DNA of 64,000 bases from CAWAND01 sp963727915 (GTDB taxonomy: Bacteria > Chloroflexota > Anaerolineae > Anaerolineales > E44-bin32), in assembly GCA_963727915.1 (NCBI GenBank), contig CAVSID010000001.1, positions 620,001 through 684,000 on the forward strand, written 5' to 3'. Shown piece by piece: positions 27,601 through 36,845 of the stretch (within the stretch, counting starts at the first letter, position 1; the number at the start of each line of letters is the position of its first letter). Under the pieces are notes generated by a model. It saw nothing but the letters and a program-made list of their open reading frames with translations. It searched no databases and was not told the origin of the DNA. The position numbers were made by a program, and so were the translations under genes.

Positions 27601-27742
27601 TGGGACGGGGCTTGGCCTGGCCATCTGCAAGGAGATTGCCGAGATCCATGGCGGGCAGATCCAAGTTGAGCCCAATGATGGCCGTGGAACCCGCGTCACG
27701 GTGTGGCTGCCTAGTGTCAGCGAAGAGGAGAAGGCAATCTAG
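24614..27742 (+). CDS. multi-domain sensor histidine kinase (GAF-GAF-GAF-PAS-PAS-HisKA-HATPase)
   Basis: A soluble-looking 1,042-residue kinase. Residues about 20-195, 205-370 and 385-545 read as three GAF domains (for example GVHAFLGVPLLAGDEPVGALGLFKT-type endings). About 560-680 and 690-810 are PAS domains (FRGLLETSLAGIAQIDSQGKLTYVNRVF; ILSSIGDAVLVTDPDGVVEYANPAW). HisKA has the phospho-acceptor His819 in VSDVSHELRTPLTN. The ATPase part shows VFTNLLTNAMNYTP (N box), EDTGIGIATEERPRIFDRF and GTGLGLAICKEIAEIHGG. No membrane helix or response regulator gene is adjacent, so its partner is elsewhere. The start ATG 24614 lacks a strong ribosome binding site. Confidence 0.9.
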   Translation: MSWPKWLTRRRNPQRTPFQTNLISVLHAAAGVARRATSTEADVLRAVSEELRQLKLIGGVLLLDDQGFLVVRNRVISPVVDLTLRRLTGLEILGFRFDPSRVPKIKAALDLGEPMFISDRKETIAHIVPEGLGPVLPTILRLVGGDTPSIVAPLMVSDRPLGVITVNAAWLTEDDLPLLTSLADHVAIALSHVKSREEMRGALSRERLRNQVAEAVASAFDLSTILERVIKIAVTVTDAHAGAFALIDAEGDTIKYPYTFGLPDELKLKDSPRGTGLAWELVQRGEPIILDEYGSHLQALENWAGVGLHAFLGVPLLAGDEPVGALGLFKTQPGETFRQDQVDMTQAIANMTAIAIKNARLYDEIRQRAEEAQALIRTSRSISSSLDLETVLRMIVEQAMELFQADGSRIHMLDPQRGTLRCLVAIDPQAESMLALELEPGEGLIGHVMNTGKPMVINDPSSDPRSRQVPGTPSDEPECLAMAPLLAKQRTVGVMAIRRLGLDHPFTSSDMELLTAFAAQAAVAIENADLYGQIESQAQRLEGEVIERTRDLALSEARFRGLLETSLAGIAQIDSQGKLTYVNRVFSSLVGIPEQELQGMSIQQAALQVFPPELRQVMIDRLRPDAALSLPAREIYEVEIARLPSLIIPVIFGVNRIVDEDGEPQGTTVLMLDISERKALETALRSERDRLDTILSSIGDAVLVTDPDGVVEYANPAWERLSGYAQPEAVEGGAALADEKINPESVILEMWETLRAATAWHGELVNRRKDGRTYEVAATITPVLSESRTVVNYVAVQHDISALKELDRLKSQFVSDVSHELRTPLTNIRLYVDLLRETRDVERSSTYIDTLTRESERLAHLIDDLLSLSRLESGSTPFQPRPVDLNELLQALYNDRRALAASKGLMLLMESSPDLPTAMGDERLLTQVFTNLLTNAMNYTPSGGRITLRTSARDRSGQPWITAVFEDTGIGIATEERPRIFDRFFRGKASLSTGAPGTGLGLAICKEIAEIHGGQIQVEPNDGRGTRVTVWLPSVSEEEKAI

Positions 27743-27763
27743 CTGGCCGACGCCGTTCGCCTG

Positions 27764-29858
27764 CTAGGTCAGAATGAACTGGGACCCCTCGGGGGTTTTT
27801 CGGACCTCGATCCGGGCCGGGAAGGCTTCCTTGAGTTCGTCGATGTGGGTGATCACAAGGATGCGGTCGAAGTCATCCTGTATGCTGTTGATCGCCTCCA
27901 CTAGATGCTCCCTGCCACTGGCGTCCTGTGTGCCAAATCCTTCGTCCATGAACAGGCTCCTCAACTGGGCGCCGGCTCGGTTGGCCAGGAGCTTTGAAAG
28001 GGCGATGCGAATGGCGAAGTTGATCCGGAACGCCTCACCCCCCGAGTACAGTTCGTAGGGGCGACTTCCCAGCTCATCCGAGATGATGATGTCGAGGGCC
28101 TCGCGAAGCTCACCCGTCTTGATCTCGCGCTGGGTTTCGATGCGGACATGCAGCCTGCCATCAGTCATGCGCGATAGTAGCTCATTGGCGTGGCGTTCGA
28201 GTTCGGGGACCACAGTTTCTATAATCATGGCCGGGACGCCGCGCTTGCTGAACGCCTCCCGCAGATCTTCGAACAGACCAAGCGAAGCCGTCTCCGCGTC
28301 CCACTGTTTGCGCAAGTCGGCGCGTTGCCTCTCAAAGGCCTCGAGGGCCGCCATCTGCTGCCTCGCCCCGCCCACCCGCTCGTCGGCCATACGCTTCTCC
28401 AGCCTCAAGCTCTCGACGTCCTTCTCTGTCAGCGCTGCGGCCCTCAGTCGCCCTTCGGTGTCCTGAGCCTGCGCTTCGAGCTTCCGCTGATTGGCCTCGT
28501 CCTCCTCCAATTCCTTTTCCCAGCGGGCGATCCGCTCCGATGAGGGCTACGACGTGATTTTGGGACTCGTCGGCATGTTTGAGGTCGGTTTCTAGTTGGG
28601 CCAGCCTGCGCTGCAACTCGGTTTGCCGAGCCAAGTCCGCCTTCAGTGATAGCAGCTCAGCGTCCAAGGCACGGCTTTGTTCTTCCAGATCACGGATCTT
28701 TTCCGAGTTCTCGCGGTAGATCTGGCGACGGCCCTGGATTTCCTGGGTCAGTTCCGCGACCAGTTGATGTCGATGGTCTTCTGTGAGCGGTTGGCCGCAC
28801 GTGGGACAGATCGGATCTGTCGCCTGCTCCAAGGTCTTGGCCCTCGCCTTCAAGGGTTCTGTTTCAGGACCCAGGGTTTGGTTCATGCCCTGCAGTTTGG
28901 CAGCGGTTTCTGCCGCTTCGGCCCGCCTCCGGGAGAGTTCTTCCCATGTTTCCTGCGAGGCAATCAGGGTCTCAAGCTCATTGCGGATCTCTCCAATCGC
29001 TCCGCCCAAGGCTGACCTATCGGCTCGCGCCAGGCTGACGTCCCGTTCTTCCTGAACCTCACGTATCTCTTGCTTCCGGGAGGCGATCCGGCGCGCCAGA
29101 TCATCCAACTGCCGCTGCAACCCCACCAACTGGCTGCGGGTTTGTTCCAGATCGGACCACTGCTTTTCCACTGCCCCCAGGCGCTCAGAAATCTCGCTGG
29201 CCGCGCTCTCCGCCGACTCGAGTTCTTCCTGGTGTGCCTCCTCTTGACCCAACTCCTTTTCGACCTCCTCCAGCCGTCCTTCAAGGCGCTGGATGGCGGC
29301 CCTGACCTCCTGGATGCGAGCCTTGGCGCGGCCTTCGTAAACCTCCCACTGCGACAGACCAAGGATGCTGGCCAGGACCTGCTTGCGCTGGCTGGGCGTC
29401 TTGGTCGTGAACTCGTCCGCCCGGCCCTGCACCAGCAAGGCCGAATTCACAAAGGTCTCATAGTCAAGGTTCAGAGTCTGGTCGATTTTGGCCTGCGTCT
29501 CCCGAATGGCACCCTCCGAGATCGGCTGCCAAGCTGCCGACGCCTCATCCCAGGCCTGGAACTCCAACAGCGACGCTCCCCGCTTGCCGGCCGTTCTCTG
29601 GCGCACGATGCGGTAGCGGACGCCAGCCTGGTCGAACACTAGGCTCACCTGCATTTCTTCCTGGCCTTGATGGATCAATTCATCGGCGCTGTTCGACCGG
29701 GCTTTGCCCCAGACACACCATGTGATGGCGTCCAAGATGGAAGACTTTCCGGCGCCGTTGGGTCCGGCCAGGCAGGCGATGTGTATGCCTTCCAGTCGCA
29801 GAGGATCTGGGTCCTTGTAGGCGAGGAAGTTGTGCATACGAAGTTCGACGGGGATCAT
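27764..29858 (-). CDS. sbcC: SbcC-like AAA ATPase of DNA repair (one frame break)
   Basis: The SMC/Rad50-like subunit that with SbcD cuts hairpins and processes double-strand ends. The N-terminus MIPVELRMHNFLAYKDP leads to Walker A CLAGPNGAGKSSILDAI. Long coiled coils flank the zinc hook PICPTCGQPL. The frame breaks near 28540 (ALIGADRPLG versus SERIARWEKELEEDEANQ), then continues to the signature YELYSGGEAFRINFA and Walker B FMDEGFGTQDASG. About 700 residues, shorter than typical Rad50-like SbcC. The start ATG 29858 follows SbcD in the same frame with no stop between. Confidence 0.9.
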
Positions 29859-31087
29859 GATGCGTGCGTCGGTTGGCTGAATCAACTCGCGCGCGCTCGA
29901 CAGCAAGAGCTCGATACGCTCGGCTGGCGTGTTGCGGGCTTCAAAATAGGCCCGCACCAGCGCTTCGGGCGTGAGTGCTTCGGGCGCCAGGTCACCCAAT
30001 CGAGCTCGGTTCTCAATTTCCACCTGCCGCACCAGGCTGAAACTGGCCGCTCCGGGCAAGGCGGCTTCTATCTCCCGATCGCGCAGCCCGGCTTGCTGAT
30101 CGGGGCGGAGTGAGACCAACACACGCACCACCGACCCATCCGGCACTGGCTGAAGCTGATCGAGCACGGCCTGGGTCGGATCGTCGGTCTGGCGAATGTC
30201 GACCCGAAGCGTCTTGAATGGCCTGGCGTGGACCGGCACAAAGGTCCACTGCGTGTGACCCCGCGTGAGTTCAACCCAGCAGAACCCTTTCGCCTCAGCC
30301 TCCTCGCCGAAGTCGATGCGCTCCAAGGAGCCGCTGTAGACCACGGGGGGGTTAGCGCCGGGATTGAGGGATTGGTGCTTGTGGATGTGACCCAAGGCTA
30401 CGTAATCCCAGGTCTCATCGGCCAGCGTCGACGTCGTCACCGCCACGTCGCGGCCGAGCATCACGCTACGCTCCGATCCGAAGCGTGGCCTCCGCCACCG
30501 AGAAATGGCCGGCCAAGCACCCGCGGCATGTCCTTTGCGGAGGCTTCGACGGCCAGATCCCGCAGGATGTCGGACACGGTTTGGCGCAAGGCAATTTCCA
30601 GCTCATCGATGGTCTTGCCCTGATGCTCCTCCCGGCTCAGGAGCCGATTGCGCATGGGGTAAGGCATCCAGGCGAGGTAGATCGGGCCACGCCTGGTCTC
30701 GATTATCCGGCCGTCAGGGCGGTGCCCGACGATCACACCGGGGACATCCAGGGCCCTGAAGATATCTACGCTGCTCGCCTTGGCGGCCATCCCAGGCATG
30801 TCGTGATTGCCCACCAGCAACAGCGTCGGCACGGCGTCGGCGAGCCGCTTGATGCGCTGCGCAAACTCCCGCTGCTGTGTTGGCTCAGGATCACGGTTCT
30901 TGAAGGCGTCGCCGGCGAAGATGGCCACATCTACGTCATGACCCAGGGCATAATCGATAACCTCATCCAGGCGGTCGAGGAAGTCGCGCACGCGGGTCGA
31001 GGTCCCCGTGACGGGGTCCAGGCGACCATAGTTCTCCATGCCTACGTGAATGTCGGCGAAATGGAGCAGACGGATGGCTTCCGGCAA
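29859..31087 (-). CDS. sbcD: SbcD-like exonuclease (two frame breaks; no stop before sbcC)
   Basis: The Mre11-like metallophosphoesterase partner of SbcC. Metal-binding motifs are seen in LLHFADIHVG, VAIFAGDAFKNRDP and LLLVGNHDMPG. Two nearby breaks (near 30513 and 30488) disturb the stretch that should read RVLAGHFSVAEA then RFGSERSVMLGRDV. The protein resumes with WDYVALGHIHKHQSLNPGA, holding the last metal-binding His residues, and a capping C-terminal domain. The reading frame runs on through RELIQPTDARI into the sbcC start without a stop. An ATGA overlap in another frame suggests the separate-gene arrangement with an indel, but a true fusion is possible. Confidence 0.88.
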
Positions 31088-31111
31088 AGGGTGCTTCCCT
31101 CTAGGGCTGAA

Positions 31112-31577
31112 CTATTGGGGGCGGTCCGTCTTGGGGCGGTCGTAGCCCAGCAGGCTGAGGCACAGGAAGAGTTCACCTCGGTGGTGAATCTGCTGCTCGA
31201 AGACGTGCCAAAGAATCCAGCCCAACTTGGGGGTGCCGTCGTTGGGGACCTGCACGATGCGGTTGAAAGTCTTCGACCGGAATCGTCGACAAATAGTTGA
31301 ACGTGTCCCGATGGGTCGCGTCCAATGCTTGCTTGATCTCAGCCACCGTGTTCAATTCGCCGTCGGCTGTGTCCGGCCATGCCTTGAGCTGCCTGCGGAT
31401 GACGAAGTGGATCCAACCTTGCTCCAGGCTGATCATGTGGCGCAAGATATCACCCACTGTCCGGGGATAAGTCTCCGCCGGTCGGAATGCGAGGTCGGCA
31501 TCCTTCAGCATGGCGACTGCACGCATTAGGTCCCGAAAGACGATTTGCCAATGATCGAAGAATTGGGCGGCGTTCAT
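31112..31577 (-). CDS. DinB family protein (one frame break)
   Basis: A four-helix-bundle DinB/YfiT-like protein of about 155 residues. Starts MNAAQFFDHWQIVFRDLMRAV. The first His of the metal triad is in VGDILRHMISLEQGWIHF. A break near 31280 shifts into NRIVQVPNDGTPKLGWILWHVFEQQIHHRGEL, which supplies the last two triad His residues, and the stop is at 31112. Family members are metal-binding and often thiol-transferases; the substrate is unknown. It ends 24 nt before sbcD and is probably co-transcribed with sbcDC. The E. coli DinB polymerase is unrelated despite the name. Confidence 0.82.
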
Positions 31578-31901
31578 CCGAGTTCCTCCACTCTTGGTCC
31601 GCCGATCAGGGTTGGCGGGTGCACGTGCCGATGCGCTGTGGCCTCAACGAGGAGTGTGGCCGAATGGGCCCCTCTGCAGGCGATTCCACCCGGGCACTTC
31701 GTTGCGGGTGAGCGTGCACGCGAGGTTCGATTTGGGCGGCGGCCCCACCGCTTGATTCCAGCGGCGCCTTTCCGTCTTGCCCCTCTTGGCGCGCATTCTA
31801 CCATGCGGCGACCATACCACCACTCGGCGAAGCCTCCTTTCGAGTATGATGAACGCACCCGGTTTTCGCAAGACATTCGTAACTCGAACGAGGAGCAGTA
31901 G
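31578..31901. other. 324-nt divergent intergenic region, promoter for dinB side
   Basis: No supported gene. On the minus strand TGGTAGAAT (31795-31803) is an extended -10 that would give a leader of about 210 nt before DinB. On the plus strand TATGAT (31845-31850) could serve the methyltransferase-like gene. A GGAGTGTGGCCGAATGG stretch resembles a tRNA-Ser 5' end but does not fold (see rejected items). Confidence 0.4.
31795..31803 (-). promoter_or_regulatory. extended -10 promoter TGGTAGAAT
   Basis: Minus-strand copy of the recurring TGNTAKAAT motif, in the divergent gap upstream of dinB-sbcD-sbcC. Confidence 0.4.
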
Positions 31902-32528
31902 ATGCTCGGATTCGCGGTTACCATCGTCGCTGTGGCCTTGTACGGCGGCTTTCACAGTTGGCTGGCCAGCCATGGCGTCAAAGCCTGGCTGCGTGCCCGA
32001 TGGCCCGGGCTGACCCGCCGGTTCTATCGACTGATCTATAACGCAATCGCCGGGGTCACGCTGCTGCCGGTCCTGGCCGTTCCGGCATTCTTCCCCGGTT
32101 CGAACCTCTACCGGATCAACCCGCCCTGGGTGTTCCTGAGCATGTTGCTGCAGGCCGCCGGCGTGCTGCTGATCGTCGTCGGCCTCTTCCAGACTGGGCC
32201 AATGGCTTTCCTCGGACTGAGCCAGCTGGCAGGCGGAAGGACTTCCGAAGACTCCCTGGTTGTGTCGGGCGTGTATCGGTACCTGAGGCATCCGCTCTAC
32301 ACCGGTGGGATGCTGGTGATATGGCTTACGCCTCTCATGACGAGCAGCGTTCTGGCCCTCGATCTCGGCCTGAGTCTCTATCTCTACATCGGGAGCCTGT
32401 TCGAGGAACGGAAGCTGGCGCGTACTTTCGGCCCGGCCTACAGCGAATACCAGGCTCGGGTACCGCGATTTGTCCCCCGGCCTTGGCGAGTATTCAAAGC
32501 CCAAGGCAGCGGGCCGGCGGGAGCTTGA
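31902..32528 (+). CDS. isoprenylcysteine methyltransferase / NnrU-like membrane protein
   Basis: 208 residues, about five helices. The C-terminal block VVSGVYRYLRHPLYTGGMLVIW followed by SLFEERKLARTFGPAYSEYQARVPRFVPRP is the hallmark of the ICMT/phospholipid-methyltransferase fold: RHP-Y near the SAM site and E-R...YxxYxxxVPRF at the end. In bacteria these methylate lipids, quinones or unknown substrates; NnrU-type members are linked to denitrification, but no such genes are here. The start ATG has GAGGAG 7 nt upstream. Confidence 0.8.
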   Translation: MLGFAVTIVAVALYGGFHSWLASHGVKAWLRARWPGLTRRFYRLIYNAIAGVTLLPVLAVPAFFPGSNLYRINPPWVFLSMLLQAAGVLLIVVGLFQTGPMAFLGLSQLAGGRTSEDSLVVSGVYRYLRHPLYTGGMLVIWLTPLMTSSVLALDLGLSLYLYIGSLFEERKLARTFGPAYSEYQARVPRFVPRPWRVFKAQGSGPAGA

Positions 32529-32618
32529 CCCACACAGGCCCTGCCGCTGTGCAAACCGATCGGTTTGTGGCCTTCTTCACATTCCAAGCGGCGCTCACGA
32601 CAGTCACGCTTCCCGCCC

Positions 32619-33638
32619 CTATGCCACGGCCCACCAATCGCGCCCCTCGACTAGGCCCCGCTCGACCAGCTGCCGGCGAATGAGCTCTCGGGCACCGCGC
32701 GATCCTACAGCCGCCAATACCACCGGGCGCTCAAAGCGTCCCCACCAATCGTTCAGGTCTTCCGTTGGGATGATCGGGCAGCCTCGCCGGCGCCGGCCGA
32801 TTTTCCTCGGATCGATGTCGACGAAGGCAGCCAGGCGTGCGCCCCCTCGCTCCAGGTGCTTCGACAGCCGCCTCCCCATCTGGCCGGCACCCCAGATGAT
32901 CACGCCATCGCTGTTGGCCAGGGGCCCACGCATCAGATAGTGCGCCTTGGCGCGCAGGAAGTTCTCCACGGCGTAGCGGCTGTCGGTGCGTGTTGCCCTT
33001 TCGGAATGCTCCCGCCAAAGCAAGAGGACTTCCGGTACCTTGGCAAACGCCGCCCCAGCCTGATGCAGTCGTAACCACAGATCGTAATCTTCTGGCCAGC
33101 CGCGCTCCTGGTAACCGCCCACCCGCTCAAGCCACGACCGGCGCATCAATACGCTTGGGTGCGCCAGTGGACTCTCGACAAAGATCTGCCGGCTGATGTC
33201 GTCGTGCGTTACCAGGCTGTTGAGCCAGTCGATGTAGATGCGGAATCCCTGGCGCACATCGGCCTCCGGGAACCCGCGAACCAGGCTCCCCAAAACAGCT
33301 AGATCAGGATCAGCTTCCATGCAAGCCACCTGCTTGCTCAGGCGATCCGGGAGCGAGATGTCATCGGCGTCCATGCGCGCCACCAAAGGTGCATGGCTGA
33401 CGGCCAGGCCAGCATTGAGAGAGGGGATAATGCCTTCAGCCGACCTGCGGACGAGCCGAAGGCGACGGTCTCTCTTCTCCCAGGCCGCCAAGCGATCGGG
33501 CGTGTCGTCGGTCGACCCATCATCCACAGCGATGAACTCGAGATCTAGGAAGGTCCCCGCCAGCACCGACTCCACCGACTCGTCCAGGGTGGCGCCGGCG
33601 TCTCGGCAGGGCATGATCACGGCTACGCGGGGAGTCAC
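32619..33638 (-). CDS. glycosyltransferase family 2 with C-terminal nucleotide-binding-like domain
   Basis: 339 residues. The GT-A domain (1 to about 225) has AVIMPCRDAGATLDESVESVL, the family signature FIAVDDGSTDDTPDRLAAWE, the metal-binding VARMDADDISLPDRL, and RVGGYQERGWPEDYDLWLRL containing the catalytic ED. Residues about 240-339 form a Rossmann-like unit (VIIWGAGQMGRRLSKHLERGG...FVDIDPRKIGRR...VVLAAVGSRGARELIRR), similar to the N-terminal sugar-binding part of PglD-type acyltransferases. The two may act in one pathway of glycan assembly. It stands alone on its strand between two plus-strand genes. Confidence 0.85.
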   Translation of the reverse strand: MTPRVAVIMPCRDAGATLDESVESVLAGTFLDLEFIAVDDGSTDDTPDRLAAWEKRDRRLRLVRRSAEGIIPSLNAGLAVSHAPLVARMDADDISLPDRLSKQVACMEADPDLAVLGSLVRGFPEADVRQGFRIYIDWLNSLVTHDDISRQIFVESPLAHPSVLMRRSWLERVGGYQERGWPEDYDLWLRLHQAGAAFAKVPEVLLLWREHSERATRTDSRYAVENFLRAKAHYLMRGPLANSDGVIIWGAGQMGRRLSKHLERGGARLAAFVDIDPRKIGRRRRGCPIIPTEDLNDWWGRFERPVVLAAVGSRGARELIRRQLVERGLVEGRDWWAVA

Positions 33639-33687
33639 TTTGTCACCGCCTCACAGCCAGGCCTGATCCGCGCTTTCCAAGGCAGTC

Positions 33688-33693
33688 TATAAT
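33688..33693 (+). promoter_or_regulatory. -10 box TATAAT upstream of mscS-like gene
   Basis: A perfect TATAAT with no clear -35, 64 nt before the MscS-like start. Confidence 0.45.
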
Positions 33694-33757
33694 CCAAGGG
33701 GGTCGACCCGAAGCATCGCGACCGGCGAATCCAGACATATTGCACGAGAGGACCTTC

Positions 33758-34588
33758 ATGATCCAGCAAGGCTATGCCGACCTGCTGTCGTCCGCGCCGG
33801 ATTTCTTCAACCGGCTGTTGACTGCACTGATCATCGTGTTGGCCGCCATCGTCCTTTCCCGCTGGCTGGCGAAGGCCGTGCGGACTGCTGCTGGCCGGCA
33901 GGAGCATCGAGAGAACATCAGCCTGATTCTGTCGCGTTTGACCCGTTGGGCTATCCTCGTTTTGGGACTGACTCTGGCCGCCGAACAAATCATACCCAAC
34001 GTCACCAGCCTGCTGGCAGGGTTGGGCATCGCCGGCTTCACTCTGGGGTTTGCACTTCAAGATGTGGCCAAAAACTTCATCGCTGGCTTGCTGATCCTGC
34101 TGCAGCAGCCATTCGCGATCGGCGACGTGATCGATGTGTCCGGTTTCACCGGCACCGTGCTCGACATCAGCCTGCGCACGACCGATATGCGCACGGCCGA
34201 CGGGCTGTTCGTCACCATTCCCAATGGCGATGTATTCGTCAGCTCAATCACCAATTACACCCGGGCGCCCCAGCGCCGCATTGAGATTCAAGTCGGCGTG
34301 GGCTACGCTGCCGACCCAGGCGAAGTCGAAAAGGTGGCTATAGATGCCCTCCAGCCGATACCCGGCTTGCTGTCCGATCCAGCTCCGAGTGTCGTCTACA
34401 ACAATCTCGGGGACTCAGCGGTCAAGATCTCCATCTTCTACTGGATAGACGCTTCAAAGGTGGCTTATCTCGAGGCAAAGGATCAGGGCATCAAGCAGAT
34501 CATGGCCGCTTTCGACCGCCACGGTATCGACATGCCTTTTCCCACCATGGCCGTCATCATGCCCGACAAGAGCTCCCAAGCGACTTAG
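33758..34588 (+). CDS. small-conductance mechanosensitive channel (MscS family)
   Basis: About 276 residues. Three membrane helices: residues 16-38, 58-78 and the pore-lining TM3 GLGIAGFTLGFALQDVAKNFIAGLLILLQQPF, whose Gly/Ala packing and Gln/Asp are typical of MscS. The beta domain follows (GDVIDVSGFTGTVLDISLRTTDMRTADG...TIPNGDVFVSSITNYT), then the alpha-beta C-terminus. It opens under membrane tension to release solutes at osmotic downshock. Start ATG 33758 is chosen over the in-frame ATG 33740 because GAGAGG precedes it. Its stop overlaps the Xaa-Pro peptidase stop (convergent). Confidence 0.92.
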   Translation: MIQQGYADLLSSAPDFFNRLLTALIIVLAAIVLSRWLAKAVRTAAGRQEHRENISLILSRLTRWAILVLGLTLAAEQIIPNVTSLLAGLGIAGFTLGFALQDVAKNFIAGLLILLQQPFAIGDVIDVSGFTGTVLDISLRTTDMRTADGLFVTIPNGDVFVSSITNYTRAPQRRIEIQVGVGYAADPGEVEKVAIDALQPIPGLLSDPAPSVVYNNLGDSAVKISIFYWIDASKVAYLEAKDQGIKQIMAAFDRHGIDMPFPTMAVIMPDKSSQAT

Positions 34589-35734
34589 CCGACGACGATC
34601 AACTCGGCGTGACCCCGCGTCAAGGGCGTTCCACCCTCGCCTCCAACCAGGACCACATCCTCCACTCTCGCCGAGAATGTTGTTTCTCGGGTAATGCTGG
34701 GTTCGACGGTGAAGAGCATCCCGGCTTGCAGGATCGTGCTGTCCCCGGCGGTAAGGAACGGCGCCTCGTGCACGTCCAGGCCAATCCCGTGCCCCAAACG
34801 GTGCCGAAAAGCCTCACCATACCCAGCATCTTCAATCACCTTGCGCGCTGCCGCATCCGTGGCTTCGGCTGTCGCCTCGCCTGCCTTCATCGCACTGATC
34901 CCGGCCGACTGCGACTCCATGACCAGCCGGTGAATTTCGACCATCTCCTCGTCCGGCTCCCCGAAGAAGACTGTCCGGCCAAAATCGTAGCAGTAGCCCT
35001 GGAAGATGGCGCCAAAGTCAAACAGAATCGCAACAGGTGGATCAAGGCGCCGATTGAGGGTCTGTTCAGGTTGACCGTGAATCAGAGGATGATCGGGCCC
35101 CGAACAGTACAGCGAGGTCGTAAAGGACGGGCCACGGGCACCACGACGGCGAAGCTGCAGGTCCACTTCCGAGATGATGTCCAGTTCGGTCATGCCGTGA
35201 TCCAGCTGCTCGATCACGGCCTCAAACGCCGCCTCAGTGACCGCTCCGGCCCGACGCATCGTCTCGATCTCATCGGCCGACTTGATCCGCCTTTGGGGAG
35301 CCAGTATCTCGGTTCCCGATATGAAGCTCACCCCCGGCAGGAGCCCGGAGATTGCCACCACCGATTTGCCCGAGGTGGCATCTCCGATGGCAACTTGCCC
35401 GGCGCGACGTGCGCCCAGCTGGGTCAGGACTGAGTTCGACAGCCGAGGACGGGTCATCCCAATCGCCGACAATCCGGGTTTCGATGCCCGCCGCATGGCC
35501 CACTCCGCTCAACTCGGAGGACATGCGTGTCAGGGTGATGATCGGATCTCCGAATGCCCCGATCCATACGCCCTCGAGCCATTCACCAGGATGGTGAACC
35601 GCCCCGAAATCGGGAAAAGGGCGCTGCACCGCGGTCAGGTACTGCATGTCGGCCGACACCGGAAAAAAGGCCACCTCCGCCTTCGCTTGAAGGTCCTGCT
35701 GAAACGCCCTGATGCGTGAGAGATAGATATCCAT
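34585..35734 (-). CDS. Xaa-Pro aminopeptidase/dipeptidase, family M24 (one frame break)
   Basis: Releases N-terminal residues before proline, or splits Xaa-Pro dipeptides; cytoplasmic, about 383 residues. The N-terminal creatinase-like domain begins MDIYLSRIRAFQQDL. The frame breaks near 35450, and the other frame resumes NSVLTQLGARRAGQVAIGDA. The catalytic domain shows all metal ligands: FDFGAIFQGYCYDFGRTVF (two Asp), LGHGIGLDVHEAP (His), FTVEPSITRE (Glu) and VEDVVLV (Glu). It follows dppF on the same strand (82 nt) and completes a peptide uptake and degradation set. Confidence 0.9.
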
Positions 35735-35815
35735 GCGTCGCTTCCTCCCTGGCGTGGGTGGTCAGCTCAGTGTCAATTGCGGTTTCGAAGCAAAGCTGGG
35801 GTGTTCCGCCGGGGA

Positions 35816-36845
35816 CTAGAGGAAATCCTCGGCATAATGGCAAGCGACTCTGTGCCCAGGCCTGAGCTCGCGCGAACTCGGGCTCTTCTTCGGAGCAGTG
35901 GGGCAGGCGCGCGATCGGGCAACGAGGATGGAATCGGCAACCCGAAGGCGGATTGATGGCGCTGGGGATTTCACCTTCCGGCAGAGGGACCGTGCGGCGC
36001 TGCTTGGGATCGGGCACTGGGACAGCCGCAAGGAGCGCCTGCGTGTAGGGATGCAGCGCGTGTCCATACACCTCGCGTAGCTCCCCAACTTCCACCAGCT
36101 TGCCCAAGTACATGATCCCAATCCGGTCGCAAATGTACTTGGCGGTGGCAAGATCGTGCGTAATAAACAGGAAGGTCAAATCGAACTCGCGCTTCAGCTG
36201 CTTCATCAGGTCCAAAAGCAGCGACCGCACGCTCACATCGGCCATGGCGATCGGTTCATCAGCCAGGATCAGATCGCAGCCCGTGATCAGAGCCCGTGCT
36301 ATCACCACCCGCTGGCGCTGACCTCCGGAAATCTGATGGGGATACTTGTCCAAATAGTTCTCCGCCGGGATCAGGCCCACCTTGTCCAGCATTTCGGTCA
36401 CCATGGAGTTGTACTGATCCTTGCGCTCCGGAAAGTGAATTTGCAGTGGGTGCGTCAGTGCTTCCCTGACAGACATTCTGGGGTTGAGGGAGGCCATGGG
36501 ATCCTGATAGATAACCTGCATCCGGCGGCGGAGCTGGCGCAACTCCTCGGGGCTGAGCTGGTCCAGGTCAATACCATCGAACAGAACCCTGCCTTCGGTG
36601 GGTGTCTCCAAGTGAATGACCAGCCGGCCGGTGGTGGACTTGCCGCTTCCGCTTTCACCTGCCAACCCAAAAACCTCGCCCTTGCGGATGGCGAACGAAA
36701 TCCCGTCAACCGCCTTCACATAGTCCACATGCCGGGACATTAATCGATCGATGAAACCGGATTGGATGGGGAACCATTTCTTCAGGCCGGTTACTTCCAC
36801 CAGGTTGTCCTCGTCGTGAGGCACAGGTGTGGTCGTCTTGCTCAT
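35816..36845 (-). CDS. dppF: dipeptide/oligopeptide ABC transporter ATPase DppF-type (one frame break)
   Basis: ATPase subunit of the peptide importer, about 343 residues. Walker A GLAGESGSGKSTTGRLV, Q-loop VIYQDPMASLNPRMSV, signature HQISGGQRQRVVIARAL, Walker B DLILADEPIAMADVS and switch ITHDLATA are present. The C-terminal OppD/F domain has NPPSGCRFHPRCPIA. The frame breaks near 35875; the correct frame ends RELRPGHRVACHYAEDFL and stops at 35816. The unshifted frame would overrun into the peptidase gene. The usual SMLDVS after Walker B is replaced by AMADVS, which is unusual but conservative. Its start overlaps the dppD stop by 4 nt. Confidence 0.92.

Noticed and set aside
31652..31760. tRNA-Ser-like sequence GGAGTGTGGCCGAATGG with a TTCGATT-like T loop downstream
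   Set aside because: The acceptor and T stems do not pair (CGAGG against TGGGC) and no anticodon arm can be placed, so it is not a tRNA.
31644..32504. Long open frame on the minus strand opposite the methyltransferase-like gene
   Set aside because: It is the complement of a well-supported plus-strand gene with a good ribosome binding site, and its protein is low-complexity Gln/Pro/Arg-rich with no family features.
35583..35815. Long C-terminal extension of DppF
   Set aside because: It is an out-of-frame overrun into the peptidase gene; shifting one base near 35875 gives the normal OppD/F ending and stop at 35816.
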